DNA of 64,000 bases from the NCBI GenBank assembly GCA_024500155.1, contig CM044858.1:32021786-32085785 (forward strand), read 5' to 3'. Under the pieces are notes generated by a model, which saw nothing but the letters and a program-made list of their open reading frames with translations, was not told the DNA's origin and made no database searches. This DNA is from Chenopodium formosanum. Taxonomy: Eukaryota; Streptophyta; Magnoliopsida; Caryophyllales; Amaranthaceae. Below are positions 11,360 through 23,726 of this stretch, in pieces. The position numbers were made by a program, and so were the translations under genes. The first letter of the stretch is position 1, and each line of letters begins with the position of its first letter.

Positions 11360-11550
11360 ATATATAGTCTTAGACAAGAAAAAGGTAACACTTTAAGCGA
11401 CTGTTGCCTTATATAGTCTAGAGCAACACTTTTTTTCTGTTACTTTAGTTCAAGGTAACAAATAAATACTGTTGCGTTAGATTATTAAGAGTAACATTTT
11501 TGTAAGTGTTGCAATCTTAAGTGTTGTCTATTCTCATTTTTTTTGTAGTA
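11100..11550. mobile_element. degenerate CACTA-like terminal fragment
   Basis: Repeated subterminal words such as ggcaacac, gcaacactt and gtaacactt occur on both strands. The right edge, read on the minus strand, is actacaaaaaaaatgag, close to the CACTACAAAAAA ends of plant CACTA (En/Spm) elements. Inside are a (TA)n tract (about 11319-11353) and, on the minus strand at about 11230-11310, a stretch resembling the A- and B-box of a tRNA-derived SINE. No transposase sequence was found. Confidence 0.4.
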
Positions 11551-11671
11551 AAAAAAAAAAAATTAAAAATAGTGAAAATTACCGTACACGGCATGGGACC
11601 TAATCTAGTAAAGAATATAAACTATACGTAGCAGAAAAAAAAAAAGGGGACAAATGGAGTATATATATTTA

Positions 11672-11836
11672 GGTCCTGTTCTTTTGAGCTTGTAGAGCAA
11701 AGCAGGGGTCAGCAGAGCAGAGCAGAATAGATTTCAGGATAGCAGAGTAGAGCCAAGCCGAGCAAAGCAGATTTCAACATTATTAGTAATACTATTATTA
11801 ATGTTATTATTATTAATGTTGTTGTTGTTATTATTA

Positions 11837-11913
<77 letters not shown>

Positions 11914-12499
11914 TAGGGATGTCCATTATTCGGATAAAAACCGAAATCCAATCCAATCCAATCCATACCGAATTATCAATTCGGATCGGATCCAAACTTT
12001 AAATCGATCGGATCAGATTAAATTTTTTTAAAAATTCGGATTTTCGGATCGGATCGGATTGACCTTGTTCGGATCCGAAAAACGGTAATAACCGAATTAT
12101 GAAAGCGTTATTTTACAAAAAAATGTTGTTAATATTAATCATGTTAAACTATATTAATGAGTATAATAATATTAATAATGTAAACCTATGTTTTCAATAC
12201 TTGTATAAATCATGTACTACTATATTTTCAAGAATTGAATTTTATTATTGCAATTTTATTTTTATAATCGCATTATACCCAAATAAAGCAATGTAATTTA
12301 ATTCGGATTTTTGGGATTGGATCCAAATAACCGAATTATAATTTCGATCGGATCGGATCGAATCGGATTTGGTAAGTAATTCGGATCGGATTGGATTTGA
12401 AAATGAAAAACCGAAATTTATTTCGGATCAGATTGGATTTGGGCTAAATCCAAACCGAAAACCGAATGGACACCCCTATTATTATTATTATTATTATTA

Positions 12500-12539
<40 letters not shown>

Positions 12540-13325
12540 GTGCATATACGATTTAGGTGAGGGAAAATATATATATATATATGTGTACCCTATTTAACAT
12601 ATGTAAATAGTAGAAAGACAAAAGACAGTTGTTTACTTATATTTATTTCACAAAAATTTTAAAATAAAATGATTTAATGAGTAATAATGATTTTACTTAT
12701 AAATTTGTCTTAATAATATATTTTTAACCCTAAAATTAATAATAATTATAATAATATACGAATTACTACTTGAAAACAACCTTTTTTTTTTTAATTCTTA
12801 AAATGTAAGGAAAGATTTGAAAAATAATTTTACTCAATGAACTAACAATCAGTACCCACATTAAATGTTTCTACACATTGTGATTCTAATATCAAATGTT
12901 TATAAAAGAAATTGTTATTAATTGTTATTATTATTATTAATTATTTTTTTGAAAGAATTGTTATAATTATTAGAAATTATCGATTAATAATATTGTTAAA
13001 TATTAATTCTTAATAGTTTAAATTATTAAATATTATTATTGATAATTATTATTAATAATTATTATTATGATTAATAAATATTAATAATTATTAAAATTAT
13101 TTTTAATATTAATAATTATTATAATTATTCAAAATAATAAATTTTTATCATCAATACAATATTAATTATTATTGTTGTTATTAATAATTATTATTTGAAT
13201 ATAGAGCAGAGCAGAGCCGAGCAAAGCAGAACAGATTTCTTTTGAGCAGAGCAGATTTGATTTGAGTAGAGCAGAGCAGTGCTCAGCAGAGCAGAGCAAA
13301 GCAGAGCAGCTCTAAAGAACGGGCC
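11672..13325. mobile_element. PIF/Harbinger-like non-autonomous element with AGCAGAGCAG word repeats
   Basis: Terminal inverted repeats are GGTCCTGTTCTTTTGAGCT and, inverted from the right end, GGCCCGTTCTTTAGAGCT. TTA is present on both sides (11669-11671 and 13326-13328), fitting the 3-bp TWA duplication of PIF/Harbinger. Both subterminal regions are built of agcagagcag-type words (about 11695-11775 and 13200-13315). The interior is (ATT)n microsatellite and AT-rich sequence, interrupted by a second element at 11914-12478. No open reading frame of note. Confidence 0.75.
11914..12478. mobile_element. hAT-like MITE nested in the (ATT)n tract
   Basis: The ends are TAGGGATGTCCATTATTCGG and, inverted from the right, TAGGGGTGTCCATTCGGTTT. 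The flanks are ttattatt on both sides, consistent with an 8-bp duplication but uninformative because the target is an ATT microsatellite. The interior consists of repeated ggatcggat / aaccgaa words near both ends. There is no transposase. Confidence 0.65.
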
Positions 13326-13328
13326 TTA

Positions 13329-13916
13329 TACTGACATGAAATATATATAGAGTTGTTAGTAACTCTTTCGGTTCGGGTAGACGGTTTGGTTACTCCTATA
13401 AAGATGGAACTCACACGTTGGATTTTGATTTGATATAGTCACCTCTTAAGAACAACCGACTAATTAATGGGTCAAGGTAACTAATGTTAAAGTGACAATA
13501 AATAACAATGTGAAGTTATCAAAGTAAGTGGAACATTAGTCAGTAGTTTATTAGAGTTCACCAAAACGATTAATTATTTAAAGTAGTTCTTTTAATTTAA
13601 TCTTTACAATGCCAAATGCCAAAAACCTTCTAATCAAGTCACCTTCGTGCAGTGCTGGTATCAATCTTATTGATGGTATAAAACAAGTTAGGAAGTTGGT
13701 CTTTTTCAGCTGATTAGTCTGCATTATTATTTAATTCCAATCTTCATTAATCACTACCTATCTGCCTTTGTCATGTAGTCTACTTACCACTTATTGGAGT
13801 ATTTTTATTTGTGTAATAAGTGATCAAATTGAAGTCAATTGGACCTAGTCAAAATAACTTATCCAATTTTGACTTTGATAGCTAACTTGCATTGGATCAA
13901 GAATTTATATGACTAA
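13329..13916. other. intergenic sequence, nothing recognised
   Basis: AT-rich unique-looking DNA between two MITEs. I see no ORF, RNA gene or clear repeat in it. Confidence 0.4.
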
Positions 13917-14078
13917 GGGGCTGTTCTCATATATTTATTTTCAGTTCAGTTCAGTTCAGCTCCTAATTTCCTTCTCTTATAAAATATTCATTTCAGTTCA
14001 GTTCAGTTTAACTTAGCTCGGTTCAGTTCAGTTCAGTCCAGTTCAGTTAAGCTGAGTTCAGCCAATGAGAACATGCCC
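13917..14078. mobile_element. PIF/Harbinger-like MITE with TTCAG word repeats
   Basis: The ends are GGGGCTGTTCTCAT and, inverted, GGGCATGTTCTCATTGG. TAA flanks both sides (13914-13916 and 14079-14081). The 162-bp interior is a run of ttcagttcag words. Confidence 0.75.
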
Positions 14079-14081
14079 TAA

Positions 14082-14541
14082 GGTTATGCTCAATTCAACT
14101 TATTAAAGCATACTAGTTTAATGACCGGGCGATACCCTAAGTTACCGCATTATTTCCATGATAAAATTCCTTGTTAATATTTTATATTTAATTTTTAATG
14201 AATGACATGTAATATGATAATATATAGCTTAGTGGCTAACATGTTAGACTATAAACTTAAGATCGTGGATTTAATATTGTTAAGAACCATATGTTTAAAC
14301 ATAAAGTGAAAAACATATTAAATGAGGGAGTGCCACATGGCTTAACAAATGGAGTAAATAAAACTCGATTAAATGATGAGGAGAGCACCACGAGGTAAAT
14401 TGTTTAGAAACGTCTTTTAATATATAATACAAATTTTTTCTTATTTCATAATCATATGAATTAGACTCAATCAATTAATTTCAAAATAGGTTTTTATTGC
14501 GTAAGCTAAATTTCTTTAACATATTTGAAATGTACAAGTTA
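14082..14541. other. intergenic; possible degenerate SINE box A
   Basis: Around 14228-14250 the plus strand reads tagcttagtggctaac, close to a tRNA-type A box, but no good B box follows. Nothing else was recognised. Confidence 0.25.
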
Positions 14542-14673
14542 GGGTCTGTTCACATTTACTTAATTTCAAGTCAGCTCAGTTCAGTTCAGCTCCAATCAGT
14601 TTATTTCAGTTCCGCTCCTAATTTCTCTCTCTCATAAAATATTCAATTCAGCTCAATTCAGTTGAACAAACCC
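14542..14673. mobile_element. PIF/Harbinger-like MITE, short relative of 13917-14078
   Basis: The ends are GGGTCTGTTCACA and, inverted, GGGTTTGTTCAACTG. TTA lies on both sides (14539-14541 and 14674-14676). The interior carries the same tcagttcagctc words and a shared cctaatttctctctctcat block with the neighbouring element at 13917-14078. Confidence 0.75.
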
Positions 14674-14676
14674 TTA

Positions 14677-15479
14677 ATTACGAATTTAATGACTCGTCTG
14701 AAGTTAATTTTATCACCCTTATTGTTTCCTTATTGTTTGGCTAGTATAAAGTACAAGTATTTACATTATTATGCGGTTTATGCCCTAGGGTAAAGGAAAG
14801 CTTGTTTGTGGACCCTCCATCTAAAACATACGTCATAGTTCGTATATCTAATGGAGGAACCCATTTTGTTGATGATAGTTTGCATGTGCACAGAAAAACT
14901 GATAATTATGAGGGTAAACAATAGCAGTGGCAGATGATATCTAATGAAGCTAAGAGATGTTGACCTAGCCTCTAAGCCTCCAAAAGAATGGTAATTGTGC
15001 ATCAGAATTTCAGAATTTTTTCAACACTACATCCCCACCGTAAAGAGCACTTAAATTTAAGCTCATAAACAAAATTTTATAAATAATAAAATAAAGCATC
15101 TTGCTACCGAGCATCCCACGACATTAGATAACTAATTACTCCCTCATTCCCTCTGCTTCCGAATGATTAGAGGTCACATATATCAAGTATCACGTTTGGC
15201 GGCATGATTAATAAAGAAAATAAGATAATGAAAAATTTATAATTAGAGGTCACATATATCAAGTGTTATATTGGGACCTATATGTTTTTTTTTCTTCATC
15301 TTGTGGGACTTAACAATCCGGCCAACTAACTAGAAATTAACTGATGTGTATCAAAGGCTAATTCTTTTGAAGAATCTAATTTAATACACTTTTGGAAGGT
15401 CTAACTAACTCCATTATAGGCTGCCCAAACAAGGAATAAACAAGGAAAGGTTCAATAGCTTAAATAGGAAAGAAGGAAG
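14677..15479. other. intergenic; partial Stowaway-like end and a short duplication
   Basis: No gene was found. At about 15136 the sequence attactccctcattccctc resembles a Stowaway terminus without a recognisable partner. The 22-bp word tagaggtcacatatatcaag occurs twice (about 15169 and 15245). Confidence 0.3.
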
Positions 15480-16110
15480 CATGGTTTACAATGAAGACGA
15501 AATGACGACACATTTGAATTTCGGCGACAACCTCGGCTGTCAAGCGCTTTTCCAGACCCCACGCGCCTGCTTCCTAGCTCCGGCTTGGACTCTTCTTGAC
15601 GGCGGTCAGGCGCGTGCCCCTCCTTGGTGGCGCGTGCAACAAGTTTCGGCTCCGACTTGAAATGGAAGATTTTCCATACTTAGGATTTATTTTAGGAATT
15701 ATAGGCTAAGTTAAACTAGTCTTACTACTAGTTTCCTAATCTAAGTAGAACTAGTTTTCCTATTCTATTTAGGTTACTTGGAGCTAAAGGTTAGGGCTTG
15801 CCCTAGTCCTATTAGGCATAGAATAATTAGTTTTTAGTCTACAAATAGGGGATTTTCGTGGCTTTGTAATACACACAACAACTACACAAAAATTCAATTG
15901 AATAAAAGTTCATTGTTTAGCTTTTTGCTTAAACGTTTTTGCTAGTTTTCAATTCAAGGAGTTGGTTAAAGATTAAAACATTAAACACTTAGTGTCTAGG
16001 AGTAGGCTAAGAGTTTATTCTTAAAATAATTAGCGTCCAGGATTGGGTTAATTGATTTGGGGATTCGAATTATAACATTCCGGAGTGATCTTGTGAGGAG
16101 AAATATCGAT
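15480..16110 (+). mobile_element. LTR-like retrotransposon fragment
   Basis: The block carries a GC-rich stretch with repeated gcgcgtgc words (15560-15640), then a promoter-like part followed by ctacaaataggggattttcg and a leader. This order resembles the U3-R-U5 part of an LTR. No internal retrotransposon coding sequence or matching partner LTR is present, so the class is unknown. Confidence 0.35.
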
Positions 16111-17020
16111 TCGTTTGTATTCAATTTTAAAGAAATCTTTCAAGGTTGGATCTTTATTTCAGGATTGTGGGTTTTCTGAAAACTTGACTAAACAAGAGGT
16201 TAGAATCCACATCATTAACCCACTGGATCAGAACTTAGATCTTGCAATTAATAACTTGTCAATTTTCAAAAACCTAGGTCCTTTAGTACAATGTAGTAGG
16301 CGTCAATAGCATGTGTGAATATACATGGTAATCATAGAAACTGAGATGTGACATTATAGTATGATTACGGACACATGATAAAGTAGGGAACCGCCAACAA
16401 GTTTTAAGGAACTTGTAAACCACTTATGGATCCTACAAAAAGGGACAAAGACAACCACAAATTAAAATCCATGAAGGTTATACCCCATTCACAATCCATG
16501 AGATTGCTTACTCCGTATGGTCATGAACCATAAATGGAGGATCGGGGATGATGGTAAGAAGTTGAGTCAAGTAGCCAACTTTGCTCATATTGGTCTCTAC
16601 TCGATTCTTATTGTGAAAAGGAGTACTCTTTGCGATCTACAAGATTTAGTCAAGATTCAATTTGTTCCAAACTAATATTAATAAGTTGTTTGAATATTAA
16701 TGTACATTATTTAATTCTAAATATTGTGATGATCATTTATTAAGTCCACAAGATTAAAAGGGAAACCTAACTTGTTGTAGATTTTAATTCTATATAAATC
16801 AATGGAGATTTTAATAATTCAATAATCATTTCCATAACCTACATTAAAAGTAGCATAATTTATATCTCAAAATACAAATGAACATTTTATGAAGAAAAAG
16901 TGAACAATTATTCAAATTAAATGAACATCTTAAAAAACATGTGTTATTGGAATGAGAGATTTTGAAAATGAAAATAAAGATTTAATAATAATGATAATAA
17001 AATGAAGTGAAAGTATTGTG
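16111..17020. other. intergenic sequence, nothing recognised
   Basis: Contains one short ORF (16115-16309) without recognisable similarity. No RNA gene or repeat boundary was seen. Confidence 0.3.
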
Positions 17021-17024
17021 TAGA

Positions 17025-17920
17025 ACGGACTCACGTGAGTCCGGTCATATTAAGAAAAAAAATAAAATTCTTAATTTTTAGAAATTAGATAATAATGGTC
17101 ATATATTAATTTAAGTTATTAACATCAGATATTAGGTTAGAAGTGTCAGAAATTAGATAAACATGGTCAGATATTAGATTATAATTATCAAATATTAGAT
17201 TATAAGTATCAGATATTAAGTTTCAATTGTCAGAAATTAGATTATAATTGTCAGATTTTAGATTATAGTTGTCAGAAACTAGATTATAATTATCAGAGAT
17301 TAGATTAAAGTGTCAGAAATTAGATTATAATAGTTAGATATTGGTTTATAAGTATTAGATAGTGTCATTGTTGCTGCTACTGTTGTTTTCTTCGTATGCA
17401 GTTCTGGGTAATTCTTCATGGGTTTTTTTGTTGTCACTAATTCACTAAGAAATAAATTAATACTGACCTCACTTATTCTAAGCTCGGCACATGGAACATG
17501 AGCAACAACTCCCACATTGATAAGTGGCCGAGCTAGGTTTTGAAGTTCGTATAGAGTACGCAGGACTTCATACGAAGAGAACAACACCCACATGAAGAAT
17601 TGAACAAACAGTTTCATTGGGAAATAAGAACGAACAGATGGTGGGCGGGGAAAAGAAGGAGGGAACAAGAAATAATTAATTATTTAATTTTGTGTATCCA
17701 ATAATGTTCTGAACAATCATAGACACGAAGAGGGAGGGGTAGGGTTGCCGGAGTCGGGGAATGGGTGGGGGAAGGCCATTGGCATCGGGGGAGGGGAGGG
17801 GGAGGGTGGTCGCCGGCTACCGACAAGTGGCTAGGTAGTGGTAGTGGAATTGGGTGGGGGATGGGTGTGTGCAATATAAACCGGACTCACGTAAAACGGT
17901 CTCACGCAAAACCTTCTCAA
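17025..17920. mobile_element. probable MITE with CGTGAGTCCGGT ends and internal short tandem repeats
   Basis: The left edge is an 18-bp perfect palindrome, CGGACTCACGTGAGTCCG (17026-17043). The right edge (17881-17920) carries ccggactcacgt plus related gtctcacg words in inverted orientation. The interior at about 17085-17345 is a degenerate array of ttagattataattgtcaga-type units of about 17 and 34 bp. No TSD was identified, so the outer limits are approximate. Confidence 0.4.
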
Positions 17921-17995
17921 AAATGAAAATTTTCAATATATAATGGACATATTCAAAAGAAATGATTTTATCAAATTCATCTAACATCACAAAGA

Positions 17996-18000
<5 letters not shown>

Positions 18001-18080
<80 letters not shown>
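18001..18080. repeat. (TA)n microsatellite
   Basis: Uninterrupted TA dinucleotide run of about 80 bp, followed at about 18100 by a short (AC)n run. Confidence 0.95.
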
Positions 18081-18083
<3 letters not shown>

Positions 18084-18493
18084 TTACATCCTTAAAAAAA
18101 ACACACACACACACACAAACTCATTGTAGATTATAAAATAACTAATATTATTTTGCAAATCAACAATTAATTACTTTTTCTAAGTCTTTTTTTTTTTGCT
18201 GACAATTTGTTCATTTGTTGGTACTTTGTTTCCCTAAAAAGCATAAGTTGTGCACAATATGTCACTTGTAACTTCCCTCAATTGATCAACCTGATAACAA
18301 ACATTCAATGGTGGTAAGGGAAATGACACACAAACATTCATTGGCCAGCTGATTTCAAGATGAACATGATAAAATAATTTGAGAATTTTAGATATATTAT
18401 TTATTGTTATAATAATGAACATCTAGTGTTATGATTGTGAACACCCATCATCATTTGAGTTTCTAAGATCTAGTGTTATGATTGTGAACATCT

Positions 18494-18877
18494 AGGGTTT
18501 TTCTAAGCTATAACCCTAAGGTATTCGAGTTTCTAAGATGTACCCATGCTTTTTCAGGTTTCTAAGTCGCGCCCTTCAACTCCTTATCAATACTAAATGT
18601 ACCCTTATTAGTTGTTTAAAAGTTATTTGAGAGTGTGATTTCGTGGCTTCAGTTTTCATTCTTAGGGTTGCGGTGGCTAAGATTTCTCTCCTACCATTTC
18701 CTTACCTTTTATCATCTTTCTATTAAATTTATAGTTAACGGTAGGTGACGTGGAAGTCCTAACGAGGGTACCATTCATTAATGGTAGTGAGTTGAGGGGC
18801 ACGATTTAGAAACTCGAAAAAGCATGGGTACGCCTTAGAAACTCAAATACCTTAGGGGTATAGCTTAGAAAAACCCT
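18494..18877. mobile_element. MITE with long (about 88 bp) terminal inverted repeats, Mutator-like
   Basis: The left end AGGGTTTTTCTAAGCTATA is mirrored by the right end. The two arms match for roughly 88 bp (18494-18581 against 18790-18877) with few differences, including the shared tacccatgctttttc. Total length is 384 bp with no ORF. Long arms suggest a Mutator-like MITE, but I could not find a 9-bp duplication. The left flank itself holds a short direct duplication (atctagtgttatgattgtga, about 18421 and 18469). Confidence 0.6.
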
Positions 18878-19241
18878 TTATTTTTTTAAAATGAAAATGA
18901 ATAAAAGATACCTTGACTTGTCCAACGTTTTTGATTGTATGTTCTCCAATTTACTGAAAAAAAATAATACAATAAAATGTATGAATGAACAAAATGTTAA
19001 TATATAATGAACAAGCAAAAGGATATTCAGTTATATATTTAAACCAAAACAAAAACTTTAAAAAAATAGAAATGAACATTTATCAAATCAGAATTGATCA
19101 TCCACTTAACAAAATTGATGTGGTCGTTGATGATGATGATTGCGTGAGTGATGATTGAATCAGAGCAGCCACATGATTCGAAGAACAAGAAAGGGGGAGT
19201 CGGATGGGATTTTGTGGGTTTTAGTTTTGTTTTCTGTTAGT

Positions 19242-21963
19242 TGAGATGAACGCTACAAGAGGGGGTTGAATTGTAGTGAGTTTCTAGTGGCAACTTTTGC
19301 AGAATATAAAACAGAATGTAAAGAAATTTGCAATACACATAGTATTTTACGAGGAAAGGGCCCAACTGGAAGTAAAACTTCGACCCTTCTAAGGGATTTC
19401 CAAAACCAAACCACTTCACCATAAAAGGGCAAACACTAGGGGTGTCAATCGGTTTTATGGGTCGGTTTTGGGTTCGGTTTATCGAATTTTGGTTTGTAAC
19501 AGGTCCGTTTATAACGAGTTGGAATTATTATCGAGTCAGTTCGGGTCGGTTTTAAATAATTCCGGATCGGTTTGGTCTTTTTATCACGGTTTCTTTTCGG
19601 GTCGGATTTCGATCGGGTCGGGTTGTAATTGGTTCGGGTCATAATCTGCTCGGGTTGAACTCGGTTGGTTTAAAAACAGGTTTTGTCAGTTTAAGGCGGG
19701 TTTTGGGTCAAAACATATCGGGTCCTAATCGGGTCGGGTTGTAATCGGTTCAGGTCGTAATTAGTTCGAGTTGAACTCGGTCGGTTTGAAAGCGGGTTTT
19801 GCCAGTTTATAACTAGTTTTAGGTTAAATAGATCGGATTCCAACAGGGTTGGGTTGTAATTGGTCCAAATCATAATCGATTCAGAGAGAATTCGATCAAT
19901 TTAAAAACGAATTTGATTCAAAACAAATCGGGTAAAATCAGTTCATGTCACATATAACTATAAAGACTTAAACAATTTACATTGATTAGTAATTAATTAG
20001 AACGAGTGGAGTTGTAAACTTGAAATTGGTCAGGTCATAAACACGTTATAGTAATAATTATCACTTTATTAGTTGTATACTTAAATTTATATTTTGTTTT
20101 AACTAGCAAATTATTACTAAATAGTAATTACTTAGTTATAATTTCTTTATTACAAGTAGTTTATAAATTAGAATACGACTATTAATTATTAACTATTAAG
20201 CTATAATTTTCATTAGTTGCTCAATTAAAACACGGATCTCAATCCGAACCCCTCAACAAAATACTCTCACAACCGTTGGTTAAACCTATCTTTAATCCAA
20301 TGCCTCTCATTCATCTCCCAATATCACTAAAACCTAATCAAAGTCGGCCCAAGCCAAATTCACCTAAAGTCTTAATATCTCATTACTTACGCTCAGCCGT
20401 ACCGCTTTAGGCAAAACACTTTCTCTCTCACAATTTCCACTCATAACGAATTACGGACTTACGGGTTATAAATGGTTACGGATTGTAAACAGTACGGTCA
20501 TAACTAATTACGGGTTACAAACGGTTTGATACTAACCAGTTACGAGTTGTCAAATTGGGTTTATCGGGTTTTTGTCGAGTTTAAACGGTTTTGGTTTACA
20601 AAGAGTCAGGTTGCTATCGGGATCAAAAGTACTTCGGTTCGGGTTGTATCAGTTCGGCTTGATAACGGGTACGGTTCATTAACGGTTCTCAAACATTCGG
20701 ATCGGTTCAGTTTCAGGTTTAAAAAAACCGGGTCGGGTCGGTTTACTGTTTTGAAATAACAGGTTCTTAACGGTTCGGTTCCTTTTTGGAACAGTTCGGA
20801 ACGGTTCGGATTCACCAGTTCGGGTTGGTTTTTGACAGCTCTAGCAAACACACAAGTTACAACCTATTATACTCAGACCTTTACTCACAAGTTCCTGACT
20901 AAACTTGCTACTCGATAGGACTCTATCCTACCCAACCTAAGTCTCACACTTAGATTCACTCGTACTCCCTGAGTACTACTCACTCAGCTTCACAATATAA
21001 GCCTACACAACTGTATGCAAAGATATATTTCACACACTTACCTAAGAACCCAACCAATACAAAATACTTGACTCCTACTATATGAAAGGCAAGCTACGTA
21101 TGAAACCCGAAACTAATATGACTAAGATTTGACTTGGCGAACTTACACAATTAAGCACAATTCAATCTCTTCACGCATAAACACACAGAAAATATTATAA
21201 TGAGATTTCTACTATTTATACAGGGCTAGCTCGTATAGAAAGTAGGGTTTTCAAAAGATAAATATGTTAATTTAACAAAATCCCAAACACGGTTTAAAGT
21301 AAATCTATTTTAAGGAAAATCTTTTTGGAAAACTTATCAAAGATAAATTATCTATTGAATAATATCTTTTGATAATCAGTTTTTAAGAAGTAAATCTTTT
21401 TAGAAAATCTTTTCTTAAAAGCTTATCTTTTTTTTAAACTTTCCTATTTAATTAAGCTTGCCAAGTTTTTTGCCACGTTTCTAATAAGTCTCACATGTAA
21501 ACCTACTTAACATATTTACAGCAAATCTAAAAGATAAAATCTTAACTAAATTTATTTGCTAAGCTAATATTATGTAAACTTAGGATACTTGGGCTTCACA
21601 CAGTCCAAGACTAAGTTCTTGCTATCACTTGCACTCCAAGTTATGAACTGGAACTTTGCAGGCCAAGTTCTTCCAGAACTTGCTGTCTTCAAGGCAGACT
21701 AAGTCAACACTTCAACTTGCTGTCTTCAAGTTCCTGTTATGGAATGTTTCTGTTAGGGAACTTAATTAGTTCTTGTTAGAGAACTCTTCTTCTATCCAGT
21801 TCAACTTCTCTTTGGAATCTCTCCATGTCTTCTTAGATTAGACTACTCTTCCACTTCCAAAACCTACTTCACCTGTTCTAGTCATAACACTTAGAAAAAC
21901 CTTTATTAGTCGAAGTTTGCTTGATTTCAAGTTCATCATCATCAAAACCTTTAAGCTTCAACA
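19242..21963 (-). mobile_element. Ty1/copia 3' LTR in reverse orientation, interrupted by a hAT element
   Basis: Read on the minus strand it starts TGTTGAAGCTTAAAGG at 21963, immediately after a purine tract (aaaagggaaaa) that fits a PPT. It ends near 19242 with caattcaaccccctcttg...catctca. The same closing block (caattcacccccc, ctcttgtag) marks the copia LTR at 37900-38535. Without the inserted element at 19437-20843 the LTR would be about 1.3 kb. The internal copia region expected beyond 21963 is absent; gypsy LTR sequence begins there instead. Confidence 0.65.
19437..20843. mobile_element. hAT-like non-autonomous element, 1.4 kb, with an exact 8-bp TSD
   Basis: The terminal inverted repeats are TAGGGGTGTCAA and TAGAGCTGTCAA (the right one inverted). 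Perfect 8-bp duplications GCAAACAC flank the element (19429-19436 and 20844-20851), the hallmark of hAT insertions. Both arms are filled with ggttcgggtcggt-type words in opposite senses. The centre (about 19960-20400) is AT-rich and then unique, and no transposase frame was seen. Confidence 0.85.
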
Positions 21964-22019
21964 TTTTCCCTTTTAATTTTTATTTCCTTTTCTTTCTTTC
22001 TTTTTAGTTTGGTTATTTA

Positions 22020-23018
22020 TTTAATTTATTTAGGTTTATTATTTTATTAACCTTGTATATAAATACCCCTTTTGAGGGTTATTTCTCTTTTAACTTTCAT
22101 TACCCAAAATTAGATTAAGATTAGTTTTAGGCCTCTTTCTCTCTCTCTATTTCTCTCTCTTAGGTTTAACTTAGTTTTAGGGTTCTTAGTTTTAGAGAGA
22201 GAAAGTTTGGATTTCAATGGAGATTTGAGATATTGAAGAAGCAACTTCGTGGAATCTATTCTCATCTATTCAATGAGCTTTTCTAACTTTCTCTCATCTT
22301 TGTTTCTTTGTTCAACTCTTGTTTTTGGCTTAATTCCTTGTTGATTAGAGTAGATGATTAGATTACTTGTTGATTCTAGCTTTAATTTTTGTTTTAGCTT
22401 GTTTTCCATATTTTCCTTCATCATGTTTGCTTAGATTATGCTCTAGGGATATGGATGAAAGGGATTTTGATGTTTTTAATTGATTAATTGTGATTGAGGC
22501 TTGATTTGAGAATATGGATGGTGAATTTATTGCTTAGGGTATTTCTAGCTAATTGCCCCTATGATTTTTATCATGCTCTTAATTAATTGTGCTAGAGTGA
22601 GTCAGTTGAGGGTTTAATTTCATCCATGTTTAGGCTAGTTTAATTGCGCGGGAGTGAATTAGTCTAGTCGAGTTAATTAGCATGTTTGAGTGTGCGAAAG
22701 TGAATTAAATGTGTTGATTTCTCCTAATTAAGCCCTTGATAATTTGTGCACATTTGGTTAGTGGAATTCATCAATATGCCTGGATTCCCATATCCTTAGT
22801 GCTTTTATCGCTTGATTTTATTTGTCTTACTTGTGTTACATTATCTTCTTTCCAAACTCTATATCACGACCATCCTACTAGTTTTATTAGCATAAATTGA
22901 CACAGTTAGTCTTCGTGGATCGACCCTTTACTTGCCACTAACTAGTTTGGTGTAAGTTTAGCTATATAAATTTCTAACTTGATTAGGGTAGTAGTGTAGG
23001 AGTTTATAGGTACTATAA
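22020..23018 (+). mobile_element. gypsy-type LTR fragment, related in layout to 1-930
   Basis: It contains aaatacccc downstream of a TATA-like tatataaata (about 22056), a ctctctct leader and a terminal block with gtggatcgaccc. This is the same order as in 1-930. A 44-bp piece of it (22340-22386) reappears at about 25993-26036 on the far side of the copia element, suggesting that the copia element split it or was co-duplicated. Confidence 0.45.
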
Positions 23019-23726
23019 CGCGGAAAACATGAATCATCTTCATAAAAGCACCTAATCCCAAGATTGCATGCATAACACACAAGAAACATAATCATACGTT
23101 TGAAGCGTGAATTCCACGAAGCTATTCAACTGACAAATCAGGGAGAAAATAGATTCCCAAGCCTTTCTCCTCTATTAGTGCACGAAATTCGAACAAGCCG
23201 TCCACCAATACTAGATTGGTCAAGTGAAAGAGGAAAACCGCGATCACCACCTTTATCTAAAAGAACGACCACCACGAACCACCTTGAGAGGCGTCGGGAA
23301 GGAGAGAGCCATGAGGGAGAGAGAGATTTGAGGGGGTTGGTCTCGTGTTTGCTAACTCGGGTTTTGATCTTACTGATCAATTGAATTGTAATGCATGCAA
23401 ACCCTAGACACCTAGTCTATTTATAATCATATTATAATTAGACTAGGGTTAGGAAGCCCAAAAACCCTCTAACCTTCTCCATGTGGTCGGCCTTCATAGG
23501 GGATGAGGCCCATCATGGGCCTCGTCCTCTCGTGCTCGATCTAGGCCCTTTATGTGACCTTATAGGATCCGTCCAATTGGGCTTTGGCTTATTTTACTAT
23601 CCCAAAGATCGTTAGTACCTCTAGCTATGATAAAACGACAACCCAAATGTACAAACTTAATTATCTCCATAATTTGATCCATTTATTTTTTTAGTAATTG
23701 CACACGACGAAGATATAAATCCTTCA
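23019..23726 (-). mobile_element. 3' LTR of a decayed minus-strand Ty1/copia element
   Basis: On the minus strand, caagtgggaga (PPT, about 23729-23739) is followed by TGAAGGATTTATATC, the LTR start at 23726. A TATA-like ataaatag lies at about 23416-23424. The end near 23019 borders the gypsy LTR fragment; its exact position is uncertain. The matching 5' LTR would be expected right of 25900 but was not found. Confidence 0.6.

Noticed and set aside
11801..12031. Poly-Leu open frame
   Set aside because: Translation of an ATT/TTA microsatellite plus part of a hAT-like MITE; no protein meaning.
17300..17668. 122-residue minus-strand frame
   Set aside because: Overlaps the internal tandem repeats of a probable MITE and shows no recognisable domain.
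23100..23384. Overlapping frames on both strands
   Set aside because: Both lie within the copia LTR; open by chance.
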